Origin: Hyaloscypha bicolor E
Taxonomy: Eukaryota > Ascomycota > Leotiomycetes > Helotiales > Hyaloscyphaceae
Direction: 5' to 3'
DNA: 50,998 nucleotides
NCBI RefSeq assembly: GCF_002865645.1
Contig: NW_020194663.1
Coordinates: 1 to 50,998 of the forward strand
Shown here: positions 1-14,400 of the stretch, in pieces
How the letters are laid out: the number at the start of each line of letters is the position of its first letter
Position numbering within the stretch: position 1 is the stretch's first letter
Position numbers and translations under genes: made by a program
Notes under the pieces: model-generated
Told to the model about the DNA's origin: nothing
Seen by the model: only the letters and a program-made list of their open reading frames with translations
The model's database searches: none

Positions 1-3000
1 TTTATAAAATTACTAAATTTATCTTTATAGTAGTATTAATTAGTTTATAAGTCCTAGTAATTTTCTTTATAACTAAGAATTATAGATTTTAGTAAAATCT
101 ATTATATTTCTTAAGAATTTTATAATCTAGATATTCTAATAATATTTTTATTACTATTAATACTAGAGCTTTGAAATATAGGAAATTCTTTTCTTACTAG
201 ACTTTATACTTAATAGTTTTAATTAGAATAAATAGGCTAATATTCTTATAAACTTTTCCTATTTCTTTTTAATTAAATATAATTATATTTTCTTAATTAA
301 TTATTAATTCTTAGAATATAGCTAGTTCCTTTTTCTAGAGCCAGTTATTAATATCTAATTATTTAAGATATTCCGGAATAAGTTATAAACTTTTTAGAAT
401 AACTAATATTCTTAATAAAAGATAATTCTTATAATTCCTAATATATTTCTATAAATATTCTTTAGCTTTAGATTTCTTAAACTAGTCCGGATATTTACTA
501 GGGCCTTTTCTAGTTCTATTATTAATATTTACTAGTTAAACTTTCTTATTCTTTATTTTATATATTCCTATAACTAGAAATAAACTATAGTTATTATTCT
601 TTTTTTTAAAAGCTATAGCTATTTTCTCTAATACTTTTTTTATCTAATCTCTAGAATTCATAACTTTTTTACTTAGCTTTTTCTTAGTTAGATATAAAAA
701 GTATCTTTTTATTTAGTATTTTAATATATTTTCCTTAAGCTCTTATATATTTTAGAATTCTTTCTAGTCTTGAATTTAATATTTCTTAGTTTCAGGAATA
801 TATTTTTTTATTATTAGGAAATATTATTTTATTTTTTCTTTAGAAATATCTTTACTTAATATTCTTTTTATTTCTTTTTCTATTAATTCCGGAATTACTC
901 TTAATAATACTTTAATTATAGCCTTTTCTATTTTAGTTTTTCTAAAAATATTATTAATTTCCTAAATTCCTAAACCTAAAATAAAAGAATTTATAGGAAA
1001 TTCTAAAATCTTCTCGTTTTTTCTAATATTATTACTAGTTATAATACTAAACTTTATTTTTCCTTTTTATTTTTAGCTTCCTGCTTTATATTACTTAATT
1101 CCTTAATTCTAGGAGCTTAATATTCTTAAATTATTACTTTCTTCTATTTTCTAGTATTTTTTAAAAATAGAATAATTATAATAGTATAGGTATTCTAGTT
1201 ATTTTTAGGATTAGTAAATCTTTTATCTTATAAACTATTACTTTTATATATAATATTTATTTTTATTTTTATTAAGAATAATTAATTAAATAAGATCTTT
1301 AGAGCCCCTTTAATTAGGAAAAATATATCTTTATATCCTATTTTATTTATAATCTTAGCTCTAAGCTTTATTATTCTTATAAATTTAAGTTCTGTTCTAG
1401 TAATAATAGATATTTAATAATTTATAATATTATATATTATTTTACTAATATTTCTAGAGAATTTTTTCGGGAAAATATTAACTTTAGTTCTAGTATTAAT
1501 TATTTCTTTATATTTAATATTTCTTTAAAGTCCTCGAAATATAAACCGGAAATATAAAGCTTATATAATATATTTATAAGCTAGTAATATCCGAATATTA
1601 ATACTATTACTTTTAAATTAAATAATTCTATTAGTATTAGATACCTAAGCTAGTATTTCTAATTTCTTAAATATTTTATTTATTATATAAGCCATAGTTA
1701 CTAGTTTTATAAATCTCCTAGTATATCTAATTATATTTAATATAATAGTATTTCCTATTTATAAAATAGTAAGATAAGAAATATTATTCTTAATCTATTA
1801 GTTCTAAAATATAATAGCTAAATCTAATATTTTTAAGGCATTAATAAGTATTCTTATTTTCTTTTAAGTTTTTAAAAATAAAATAATTACTTTTTTTAGT
1901 AGTTTTATTAGAATATTATTAATTTTAGGAATTCTATATTTATTATAATTAAGAGTATATTAGATCCCTAATTCGTCCTATTTATTTCCGGAAGTATTAA
2001 TATTTATATTCTTAGCTAGGCTATTTCCTTATTTATTACTTTTTAAAATAATATTCTTCTAATCTCTTATATAAGGTAGCTTTTCTTTTATTTTAGCTTG
2101 TCTTTAGAAAACCTTTTTAATTATTTCTATCTTTTTTTTCTTTTTCCTTAATAAAAACCCGTTATAATATTAATAGAAATACTATTTATAGCCAAATCTT
2201 AATATTATCTATTAATTCTAGTATCTAAAGTATTAGTAATTCTAATATAATTTCCTCTAAAGCAAAATAGTTATTTAGATTCTCTAGATATAACTTACTT
2301 ATTTCTATATATAAATCCCGGTTAGCTAATTTCCTTTTCTTTTTCTTGCCTAATAAACTAGGTATTTCCTATTAATCTCTAGATATTTTTAGGTTAAATA
2401 TTTAAGTTATAATTAAATTCTTTTTTTCGGATTTGAGAAATAATTTAGTTAAATTACTAGTAAGAAAAAAGAAAATACTTTCTTATCTAGGCTTAAATAG
2501 CTTTTTATATTATCTTTTATTAAATTAGTAAATATATCTATAGTTTATAAGTTCTTTTATTAATAAATAATAGAATTAAGAAATATAAATATATTCTAAA
2601 TTAATATTATTATTCTTATTTCTATTATAATACTTATAGTAAATTTATTTTTTCGGTTCTAGGTCTATATTATAGGCTATATTAATTTAAGTAGTATTTT
2701 CTAATTATACTTAAAACTAACTTTTTCTAGAATATAGTTTTTTAAATTCTTTACCTATTTTAGCTTAATTATTATAGCTACTATAATATTCTTTATAACC
2801 TTTATTATAATTTCTAGTATATTTTTCCTAAAAACTCGAATTATACTTATTAGGCTATTAATATTATTATATTTACTATAATTAGCTAGGCTATATAAAT
2901 AGGCTATAAATATTTTCCCGAATTATAATAGTAGCTATATTAAGTTATTTCTATAGGTTTTCTTAAGTTATAATAGTAATAGATAGTTTTTCTAGATTCT

Positions 3001-4836
3001 TTACTAGCTAGTTAATATTATTTCCTTTAAGTTTACTATTTTTAGTAAGTTTTATATAATTAGTTATAGGCTAGGTTCTTTTCTTATTTATATTTATAGT
3101 AGCTTCAGGAAATATAATAGGAAAAACTAATAAGAAATAATTATTTTCTAGTTTAGGAACTATATTATAGATTATTATATCTAAGTATTTTTATTTAAAT
3201 CTAAATATATCTGAGTTATTAGTAATATTAAAATAATATTTCTTCTTTTTATACTAATAAGATATTATTATTTTCTTATATATTTTATTATATTTATAAA
3301 TAGAAATATTTATAGGCTTAAAGTTTATATTCTTAAGAATATAATCTCTTACTAGAATAAATAATTCCCTTATAAATTCTTAATACTAAGTAATTTTATT
3401 TATCTTTTTTTTCTTTAGTAATTTCTTTAATATTTTATTAAATATATTAATATAAGACTTAAATAAGATTTCTTTATTCTAGGCTTATATAATAATCTAA
3501 TTAAGAAAGTTATAGCTAATTTTAAGTATTTCCTAATTATATTTTCGGAATTTCTTTAGTAAGGCCTTAAAAAACTTAGTTTTTTAGTAATTTCTCGAAT
3601 TATTAGTATAGTACTCTAGTATAGCCTTAATCTAATTCTTTTAAATAAAAGAAATATAATAAATAATTCTCTTTCTTTTAGTATTATTAGAAATATAATA
3701 GTTCTTATATATATCTATATACTATTCCAAAAATATAGAAATATTACTTCCTTAAAACTATAATACTTTAGAAGCTCTTATAAGTAATAGATTTAAATCT
3801 AGTACTAGTATATATTTATTTTTAGCTATATTAATCTTAATAATTTCTTTTATAATTAATTATAAAGTTTCCGTACCTAAGACTTCTATTAATAAAGTTC
3901 CTAAAAAATTAATTTCTTATTTAAGTATATCTTTTAATTTGAGAATCGGAATTAGAAAGAAACTAGTTAATAATAATAAATATAATCGAGATTTGAGTTT
4001 TAGTATTAGTAATAATAAGATAATAGCTTTTCTAGTCTTATTTCTATTATTTATACTTTCTTTCTTATTCTTTTAGCTTAATACCTATAGTATTTTCTCT
4101 TAATTTTACTAAATTAGGTATATTTATTAATATTATTAAAAATAATAATAAAAATAATAAATATAATTTTACTAATTTTTCTGACTTTTCTGAATTCTCT
4201 TTTTTTTCTTTATTTAGTATTTATTTCTTTCTCTAAAAGCTTTTCTAGTTTATTTATATAATTTCTTATTTCCGATTTCTTTTTAATTCTTATTTCCGAT
4301 TCTAGTTTACTATTTTATTTAAATTTAAGAATATTTCCTCTTTTAGGTATTTTTTTTAGATTTAAAAATAAGCTTTATTACTAAGATTAAAGCTATTTTA
4401 ATTCTGGCTTTTATTATAATTAAAAATAATATATAAATTAATAATATAACTTTATTTCCGAGTACTAAAGTCTAGTTCTAACTAAGATCTAATTTATATT
4501 ATCTTAGTATAATATTTCTTATTTTATTTTCTCTATTTCTTTTTCTTTTATAATTAGTCTCTATTTCTATTATTCCTATATATTATATTAGTAATTATAT
4601 CTTATAGCTAACCTATATTCAAGTTACTAGATATATTAGAAATTAATATAAGATATTAAGATTAATACTTATATATTCTTAATATTTCGGCTTTAGGCTT
4701 AAGGTATTATAATAGCCCTTTTTTCCCTTAACTTACTAAGCTAATAATTCGCCTTATAAATACTTCTTAGAACTTTATAAGAGTATTATCTTAACTATAA
4801 AATTTCTATCTTTTCTATATTACTTATTATAAAATA
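1..4836. repeat. AT-rich RIP-degraded repeat DNA, unclassified
   Basis: This stretch is overwhelmingly A+T with CpA and TpG almost absent while TpA is abundant, the pattern left by repeat-induced point mutation in ascomycetes. No reading frame of useful length survives on either strand. The residual non-random triplet texture suggests old transposon coding sequence, possibly on the minus strand around 2.9-4.1 kb, but I cannot assign a family. No LTR matching those further right was found here. Confidence 0.8.
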
Positions 4837-5124
4837 TATAAAAGAAAAACTATAATAAAACAAAAACTTATATAAAATATACTAGAGTATAAAATATAAC
4901 TTAATAATAAAATAATAAATTAAAAGTATAAATAGTAAAGTATAAATAGTATATAGTATATAAAAGCTTAATTAATTAAATACTTATAAAGAATTATTCT
5001 CTAAGTCTATAGAAAAACTAGCTTTCTTATATAATTTCCGCAAGTTATATATAAAAGGCCATAGCCTTTATTATATAACCTAAACCTTAAAACCGCTAAA
5101 ATAATACGATTTTCGACGAGTATA
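4837..5124 (+). repeat. left arm of long terminal inverted repeat
   Basis: About 288 bp whose reverse complement matches 7385-7671. It includes an imperfect palindrome near 5045-5090 built around the complementary blocks ATATAAAAGGC and GCCTTTATTATAT. The outermost bases are TATAAAAG. Confidence 0.8.
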
Positions 5125-7384
5125 ACTTGCTATACTATAGTATATAAAGCTATTTAGTTAATTAATAAAGCTATTTTAGAATATATTAAGAATAAGAAAT
5201 ATTAGAATACTAATATATTTACTAAATTAGATATTACTAAGGTACTTAAGTATACTAAAGCTATTTCGGAATATAGAGAATTAAAGTTTAAACTACTATT
5301 AGCTAATAATCTTAAGGCTAAATAATATATCTTTAATACTTCCGGAATTCTAATTAAGGAAGTTTATAGTAATAAGCCTTTTTCTGCTTTCTGAAATAAG
5401 CCTAAAAAATAGGCTTCTATTATAATTTTAGCTTTAATTTAACCGGATCTAGCTAAGAAAAATAGAGCTAATTTAGTAAAGCCTAGTAAGAAGATTATTA
5501 ATAAAGCTAATAGAACTAGTATAATTAAATAAAAAGAATCTAATAAGAATAAAAAATAAGCTAAGCCTAAAACTTCTAATAAATAATAGAGATCTAAGTA
5601 CTAGACTAAATATAAGATTAGTAAACTAGAGGAAAGTAAAGAGAAATCTTCTATTTTAAAAAGAAAGATATTATCTAAAAAGATTCCTATAATTATACCT
5701 AGAACTAAGAAGCAGAAAACTAAAGGTATTAAATCCGGAGAACTTAATAAAAATATCTAGTATACCTATAAGATATTAGCTAAATAGAAGTTAATATTTA
5801 TTTAATAGGATAAATATACTTTTAAAGAGATATATAGTAGTATTATAGGACCTATCTATAAGCGAGAATACTATAGGATTAATAATAAATTTCTTAAAGC
5901 TTCTTATATAATATATATTTAGTAATTTACTAATACTTTCTCTATTAATATATAAGAAATTAAGAATACTTTAAAGCTAGTTACTAAGATCTATAAAGTT
6001 ACTAAAAGCAAGAAGTATATTTCTATTACTTAGGTAAATAAAGAAATATAAGATTTCTTTTTTAAGAATTAGGAAATTAAAAAATATAAATATAAGTACT
6101 ATATTTCTAATTAATTCTATCCTAATCTATAGCTCTAATTTAATACTATAGTTCCTATTCCTAAGTCTAGTACTACTAATCTAGATACTAATAGCTATAT
6201 TTATAAGAAGAATTACCTAAAGTAAATTAAAAAGCTTAGTATTTGAGAGCTTTTAATAAAAGAAATAGAAATACTATAGTTTTATCTCCGAAAAGATAAT
6301 ATATTAATATATAAAGATCTTAGTAATAGCTATTTTACTTTAGCCTCTTAACTTTTAATAGCAAATCTATTAATATGGCTCGGATTTTATAAAGTATTAA
6401 ATAAATATTCTATTTACCTAGTTACTTACCTTTAGCTAGTCTAATACTTTACTTCTGGAAATATTAATTATAATTAGTATAAAGGTAATACTAAAGATCT
6501 AACTATTACTAAAGCTTTAAGTAGCGAATTCTACTTTAATAAAGAATATTGAAATATTAGCTATATTTTACTTATAGATTATAAAAAGGCTATTATCTTT
6601 AGTAAGAAGTTCTTTAAAGATATTAATTACTTTTCTATTTCTAATAAATTTAAACCGGAAATAGCTAAGGAAATAAATAAGTATTTACTAAAAATAATAG
6701 AAAGAAAGATTCCGAGTATAATCTATTTAACTAGATAAATAAATACTTTTAGCTAGGTAATTTATAAGTCTAAAATTGTAAGAAAGTATTAATTCTCGGA
6801 TAATATATAAGTTAAAAAATAGTTTAATAATAATTTATTACTTAATAGGCCTTTTATTATAGTTTCTATAAGTCTAGTTACTATTAAGAATAGAATATAC
6901 GAAAATAGAATCTTCTATAAGGTTATTAAAGCCTCTTATTTAGAGCTTTTTTCTTCTATTAAAGGTTAATTTAAGAATATAGTAAATAATACAAAATTTA
7001 AAAAAGCTATTTATTTAGAATATATTAGTATAATTTATAATATAATTTACTATAATAAGCCTTCTTAATATCATATAGTAAAGGCAGAAATTAAGTAATA
7101 ATTAAAGGCGGATACTAATTAATATAAAGAACTATATTAAATTTGGTATAAAAATATAACTAAACGGGTTTGAATTATTTTTAAGTAAGTTCAGAAATAT
7201 GAAATGAAACTATTTAAGGGTAATAAGTCTTATTTTAGGTATATAGAGAAGAAGTTAAATTAACTAATAGAGGAAAATCCTAAATATTTTATTATTTCGG
7301 ATTCTAAATAGAATTTTTCTATTATTTTTAGTACTTAGGAAATAAGTATAAATAAATAGGGAATCGAATATAATATAATAGGCT

Positions 7385-7671
7385 ATACTTATTAAAAATT
7401 GTATTATTTTAGTAGTTTTAAGGTTTAGGTTATATAGTAAAGGCTATAGCCTTTTATATATAACTTATAGAAATTATATAAGAAAGCTGGTTTTTCTATA
7501 GACTTAGAAAATAATTCTTTATAAGTATTTAATTAATTAAGCTTTTATATATTATATACTATTTATATTTTACTATTTATACTTTTAATTTATTATTTTA
7601 CTATTAAGTTACGTTTTATATTCTAGTATACTTTATATAGGTTTTTATTTTATTATAGTTTCTCTTTTATA
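7385..7671 (-). repeat. right arm of long terminal inverted repeat
   Basis: Reverse complement of 4837-5124 with scattered transition differences. The innermost shared bases are TATACT and the outermost are CTTTTATA. The palindrome counterpart lies at about 7425-7465. Confidence 0.8.
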
Positions 7672-7780
7672 GTAATTATAAATATCTTATTTAGATACTA
7701 GATATCTCTTTTAGATATTAGATATTTTACTAGCTCTAGCCTAATTCCTACTAGTATTATATATTATAATAACTATAATA
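7672..7780 (-). repeat. partial LTR of the outer Gypsy element
   Basis: About 109 bp aligning with 20557-20665, sharing for example ATAAATATCTTATTTAGATA and the end CTATAATA. The missing part coincides with the right end of the long-TIR element. Confidence 0.65.
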
Positions 7781-10700
7781 TTACTTTTTTTTTTAAAATA
7801 AGCTTATTCCCGAGTTTTAAAAGTCTTTATTTAAATTTTTAAGTTATAGGTTATATATTAAAGGCCAGAGTCTTTTATATATAACTTTAAAGAATTTCCG
7901 TTTATATTATATAGTTCTAGTAATATATTATTTTTAGTATAATCTAACTAATAAAAGAGATTCTATAATAATTCTAGCTATTCGGGATTCTTATTATAAA
8001 AGCTTTAAAAAGCTAAGGTATTATTATTTAATAAGAAAGCAGAATATTACTTTGGATCTAGGTCTTATTTTTTTTATTAGATTCGGTATTTTAGCTTTCT
8101 ATAAAATAGCTTTATTACTAGTACTTTTTAAACTTTATATTCCGTTTTCCTATCTTATAGTTCTAATAATAAAAACTCCGGATTTATTTATTTAGAAAAG
8201 AAGTTATCTAGGTTTTTATATAACTTTTCTATATAAAATGCCGGATATATTCTTATTAATTCTAGAAGCTTAAGCCTAAAGAAATATCTTATTTATTTCA
8301 GGATTTTATATAATTCTTTTATTTAATAAGCTAGCTTATAGTTCGGATAATTATTTTTCTAGTATTTAGTAATAATTTATATCTTATTTCCTATTCCGAA
8401 ATCTATTAGTTAGTAGTATTTATTAGCTTAAATAATATAATATTCTTATACTTATATTATATTTTCCTATATCTTTTATTATAATTTATAGAGCTATATT
8501 ACTAGAGCTTTTATTTCCTATTTATTTAGCTCTTTTTTCGAGATATCTAATTATATTTGGGTTTTCTAGTTAAATAATATCTATAGTTTATAGCTCTTTT
8601 CTATAAGAAATAGGAATTAGCTTATAGTTTTATAAACTAGAATTATTTATTAGTAATTAATTATTATTATTTATTTATTTATTCTAATTATCCTAGTAAT
8701 AATTTATATAGGAATATAGCTATTAATTAAAATACTAATTAATAATCTTTATTTAGCTATTAATTTAGGAATAATTAGTAATTAATAACTTAAGCTTTAT
8801 ACTAATATACTTATAGAACTCGCTCTAGAAATCTAATATAAACTAGGGGCTTTAATTAGATATTATAGTTTCTAAAATACTAACTTAGTAAATTATATAA
8901 ATAAGAAATAGAAATACTAATTCTTTAGTTATTATTATATTTCAGACAAGAATTATAATAAGGTATTTACCTAGATAATTAATAAAAATTATTACTATAT
9001 TATATTTATTTTTATTTTCTAGATATTTCTTGAAATTTATTAATATATATTACTAAAAATAATTAGAAACTAGTAATAGATATAAGAGCTTTAGTTTCTT
9101 ATTTCTAGAAATATAGAATTATTAATAAATATAATAGTTATTTTTATACTAATTAATATCTATATCTTGGTCTAACTAGTAATAATAGGCCTAAAAAAGT
9201 TATTAAAGCTTGGTTTATTCTAGATATTTTATTAGAGGCTATATATATATCTCCTAAATAAAAGTAATATATAAGACTATTTCGGGTATTATTATATTAT
9301 TAGATATAAATAGTTTATTATATTATAAAAAGAAGTTATTTTATAGTATTTAAGTATCTTTTTTCTTATTTCTTGTCTTATTTTATAGCTTTTCTAGCTC
9401 TAGTAATTCTTGGTTCTTATTTAATAGCTTATTTATTAGCTAGATACTATTATATTAGGTTTCTTTCTAAGCCAGGCTTATAAAAGCCTTAATTAGAACT
9501 AACTAAAGATTTTATATAATATTATTATTAATCTTTTATTATAGGAAGATAATTTGGGTTTAATAGACTACTATTACCTTATTCTAGATAATTATATTCT
9601 TATATTTCTTATTTAGGATATCTATTTATTTATTTAACTTATTTATTTAATATATAAGCTTAAAATAATAATAATAAAAATACTTTATCTAATAAGCTTA
9701 TTTTACTAAAAGCTTCTTTATAGTTATAAAATACTCGAGAACTTAGTAGTCTAAATAAATTATAAAGAGTGCCTTTTATAAATCTTCTAGCTCTATTTAT
9801 TATTTAGTTAAAGAAAAAATAATAATAAGTATTTCTTTATTATAAATATTATAATTTAGTTCTACTAATTATATATTATTAGAAAAGAATATTACCGGAT
9901 ACTAGAGTTCTATTTAGAGATCTTATTATAAGAGAATACTAGCTATAATTCTATTTAATATATTTGTTTTAATTATAATAAGGAAATTCGAGTTATAATA
10001 ATATAAAATTAGTATTAAGAATATAGCTTGCTTTAGCTTAATAAAACCTTTTTAATACTAATCTATTTACTTAAATAGAATTCCCTTATATATTAGAGCT
10101 ATTAGGGGCTTTACTATATAGTTATATTCTATAATAAAATACTAATAAAAGTTATAAAAACCTAGAAAGTCCTATATTTCTTTAATTATTTTTAGTAATT
10201 ACTAGTTCTTAATAATTATTATTTTATCTAGATTTATTTTAATATCTCTAGTAAAAATAATAAAGCCTAAATACTTTATATAAATAACTTTAAACTCTAA
10301 TTTCTTAATATTTATTTAGAGATTTATATCTCGTAATTACTAAAGAACTTTTTATATATAATCTTTATATTTTAGGAAATTATCTAAATAAATTAGAATA
10401 TTATTTAAATAAGCTATATAAAAGATATTAAAATAATTAAAGAAAATATTATTTATATATTTCTAATATATAATAAAGCTATTAGTTAGGCTTTTCTAAA
10501 AAACCTTATATTTATAAGTCCTATATCTTATATAAAATATTATAAGTTCTTCTAATTCTGAGTTTATTTAAATCTAATAGAATATTTACTAAATATCTAG
10601 TTTTATATAGATCTTAGCTTAAGCTAGCTATATAAGGATCTTATAAATAAAAAAAAAAAATAATAGTTCTTTTATATTAAGTTATTTAGCTTATAATAAT

Positions 10701-11178
10701 TAATATAAAATTAGAAAGCTTTATTAGCCTTTTTTATAAAAAGAATCAGGAATATAAAAAGAACTAGTTTAATTTAATAAAGCCTTATAAGAGATTCTTT
10801 TTAAGGAAATACTTAATTTCCTATAGCTTATAAATTAATTATTAATAAAGTAGAAAATATCCTAGGCTTTCTGGGCTTTTAGAATTATTAATCTAAATCT
10901 TATAATTATATAATTAATATAGAAATAAGATATTTAATACTTTTTTTAAGAAAATATTTATAAAATTCTTAAATTCTTCTAATAAGATTCTTATTAGTTA
11001 CTATAGCTTCGTTTTTCCTAGCTATTACTTACCTAAAATAAACTCATTTTTTTACTATAATTATAGCTTTTTATTAATTTCGAAAAACGATATTATAAAG
11101 AAAAGATTCTTCTTTTTTTATAGATTTATCTAGAAAATAGCTAATAAAATACCTGTAATATTAATTATAAGCCTTAAC
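7781..11178 (-). pseudogene. degenerate Gypsy pol region (outer element)
   Basis: Read on the minus strand, 10388-10411 gives YLNNILIY, the Ty3/Gypsy reverse transcriptase box YLDDILIY with both catalytic aspartates changed to asparagine by G-to-A transition. The same block recurs in the nested element at 14547-14570. The surrounding sequence is full of stops and cannot encode a working polymerase. The region stops at the TTAAC duplication flanking the nested element and its gag-side continuation resumes at 18175. Confidence 0.65.
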
Positions 11179-11452
11179 TATTATAGATATAGTATTTAGG
11201 GCTTGGAAAGCAAAGTAGAAAGTCTTTTATAAAGATAATTCAAAGCTAAAAAAGAGAAAACTAGAATATAGGAAGCTATAAGGAAATATATATACCCTAT
11301 AATATACTAGTCCCGAAGAGGCTTAGCCTTCTAAATATCTCTAATATATTTCAAATATATTTCCCTAGTAAGGTAGCCGTATTATATATATCTAGAAAAT
11401 ATCTAGTATCTAGTAAGGTATCTCAGATACCGGATATCTGAGAATTATAATA
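11179..11452 (-). repeat. LTR of nested Gypsy element (3' LTR relative to the minus-strand element)
   Basis: 274 bp, aligning without gaps to 17896-18169. The differences I checked are transitions, as expected if RIP rather than ordinary drift separated the copies. Confidence 0.88.
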
Positions 11453-14400
11453 TTACTTTCCCCTTTATAATAAGCTTATTCTCGAGTTTTATAAAAGCCA
11501 TTAATTTATCTAATTTCATATTATACTTCTTTCCAAAATAAAACTAATATCTTAGATATAAATATTATATATAAAAGGCTAGTATCTTTATTATATAACC
11601 TAAAAGAATTTATTATTATTTCTATATAATTCTAAATAAGTATTATTTTTTATATAATCTAGCTAGTATTATAGGTTTTATAGAGGTTCTAGTATATTAA
11701 TATTATTATTATAGAAATTCTATAAAACCAGGGAGCTATTACTTAATACTAAAGCTAGATATTTTACTAGATCTTTATCTTAACTAACTTACTAGATTCT
11801 ATACTTTAGTTTATTTCTTACTAGCTTAATTATAATAATCCGTTTAATATTATATTCTTATTTACTATTTTCTAGTATTAATAAGGGCGGTTCCGGGTTT
11901 ACTTAATCTAATAGAAAATTCTAGAAGTCTTTTTATAGCTTCTCTATATAGAAAACTGGATATATCTTTATAATTTCTAGTAGTTTCAGGAGAAATAAAT
12001 AGCTATATTATTCTAGAATCTCAAATAGGCCTTTTATTTAGCTCTTTAGCTTCTGGCTTAAATAATCGGATTTCTAGTATTTTATAGTAATTTATATTTT
12101 ATTTCCTACTTTGAAATTAATTAGATAGTAGTATTTATTAGCTTATATTATATATTATTCTTATATTTGCTTTATATAGCCTTGGGTAAGTTACTATAAT
12201 TCATATAATTAATTTACTAATATTTTAGCTTTATTTCTATTTAGCTTCTTTTTAGATAAGTTAGCTTTAATAGGAAAGTTCTAGTTTAGAGAAATATGAG
12301 GCTTATAGCTCTTTTTAGTTATAAATAGGAACTAGCTAATAGTTTTATACTAAAGGAAGGCTTATTAATAATTAATTACAGTAATCTATTTATTCTAGTT
12401 ATTCTAGTAATAGTTAATATATAAATATAATCTCTAATTAAAATACTAATTAATAATTTCTATTTATCTATTTATTTAGGAATAATTAGTTATAGAAAGC
12501 TTAAGCTTTATACTAATTCTTATATAGAATTTGCTTTAAAAATTGGATATAAATTAGAGTTTCTAATCTAATATAATTATTTCTGAAATACCTATTAGTA
12601 TATTATATAAAATAAAAATAGAAGTATTAGCTATTTAGCTATAATTATATCTTATACAGGAATCGTAATTAGATATTTAGATAAGTAATTCACGAATATA
12701 ATAATTATATTATAGCCCGATTTACTTTCTAGATAGCTCTTAAAGTTTATAGTAATATATTACTAGAGGTAATTAGGAACTAGAAAGAGATAAAGCAAAC
12801 CAGGCTTCTTATTTCTAGATATATATAATTTCCTATAAGTATAATAATTACTATAGTATTAATTAATATCCTTGCCTATAAATAGCTAGTAATATTATTT
12901 CTTTAATAGCTAATAGAGCTTTATATATCCAGGATATCCAAAAAGAAATTTATTATATATTTTATAAATTAGAATAGTTTATAAAAGTAGTCCGGAGATT
13001 ATTTTATTCTCTATAATATAGAGTCTTTTATAATATAAAAAGAGGCCGTCTTATAGTATCTAGATATTACTTTTGGCTTAAGCTATTATATATAGCTTCT
13101 CTAGATCTAGTAATATATAATTATTTTATAAGATCTTATTTATAAGTTATAAACTACTATACTTGGCAGGAGCCTCTAATAGTACTTCTATAAAAACTAC
13201 TATAGTAAAGTTTACTAGTAAAGCTTCTAAGAAAATATCTTTTTCTAAAGGAATTATATCTTTAATAGGAATATTTTCCTCTAGAAAGTCTTTAGTATAT
13301 ACTTGGTTTTTAGGGCCGAATTTCGGATTAAATAAACCGACTTTATAGAATATTACTATAAGCTATAAGTTATAAATAATCTCTGAATTAATCTTATTTT
13401 TAGAGAAAAGTACTTGAGTTTATAGCTTCTTTTTAATCTGGCCCTAAATATTTACTTTATTTTATTTTTATAATAAAGTATCTATTATAATACACACATT
13501 AATAGCAAGCGTCTAGCTGGATTTGATAGCCTAATTAGGCTAGTGCTTATATGGGATCGCAGTCCCAAATTGGGACTAGTGCTTCCGTACATCTAGCGGA
13601 ATACTAGATTCTATATATGGAGGCATACGAGCTTTGGAAATAAGCATTAATTAGTTTATTACTAAGAACCAGTTCTTGGAATTAATTATATTTCCACGCT
13701 TCACTCCATACTTTACCCTATATTCTACCCCTTTACCTTGACTACTTGCATAGCACCCTGCTATATTAGGAGCCTTACATCTATTTACTTATTTAATTTT
13801 CTAGAATAATATATAAGCTTAAAATAATAGTAGAATAAGAGCTTAGCCTATCTAGCTTATTAAGAAAAGAGCTTCTTAGTAATTATAAAATACTTTAAGA
13901 TATAGTAATTAGAATAAACCTTAAAAGAAGTATCCTAAAAGCCCTCTAGCTTAGCTTTCTATTTTTCTAGTACTTAAACTATAGCAAGTATTTCCTTATT
14001 ATATATATTATAATTAAGTTTTACTAAGAATATAGTTTTAGAAAAATAAGCTATAAGATACTAAAGGCCTATTTCTGGGTCTTATTAAAAGAATAGGCCA
14101 GTAACTACTTCTTTAGATATATTTATTTCTATTATTATAAGCAGATCTAAATTATAGTATTATAAAACTAGAATAGAAATTATAGCTTCCTTTAAGTAAA
14201 TAAAAGCCTTTTAGTATTACTCGGACTACTTAAAAGAAATATTCTTTTTTATAAATAAAATAAAAAGTCTAATAATTCGTCTATACTTTTTAATAAAGCA
14301 TTTATAAAAGTTATAAAAGCCGAGAAAGAACTATATGTTTTTAAATATCTTTGGGAATTATTAGTTATATATTATTTTAACTTTATTAGAATTTATTTTA

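Larger units (their letters stand above)
4837..7671. mobile_element. DNA-type element with long terminal inverted repeats (RIP-degraded)
   Basis: The segment is bounded by inverted repeats of about 287 bp (4837-5124 and 7385-7671). Reading the right arm backwards reproduces the left arm almost base for base, with differences that look like transitions. The 2.26-kb interior seems to read in the plus direction: long tracts give lysine-, isoleucine- and tyrosine-rich peptide interrupted by many stops, as expected for a RIP-mutated transposase. I could not find catalytic residues or name the superfamily; long arms would fit a Mutator-like element but this is only a guess. No clear target-site duplication was found. 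Its right arm abuts a partial Gypsy LTR at 7672, so the insertion apparently truncated that LTR. Confidence 0.7.

Noticed and set aside
4600..4836. Possible missing 5' portion of the outer LTR to the left of the long-TIR element
   Set aside because: Compared by eye with 20386-20556 and found no convincing alignment, so the outer LTR is described as truncated rather than split.
13163..13348. 61-codon open frame (+) inside the nested Gypsy element
   Set aside because: Lies in RIP-degraded sequence on the strand opposite the element's coding sense; Ser/Lys/Ile-rich composition is a by-product of base composition.
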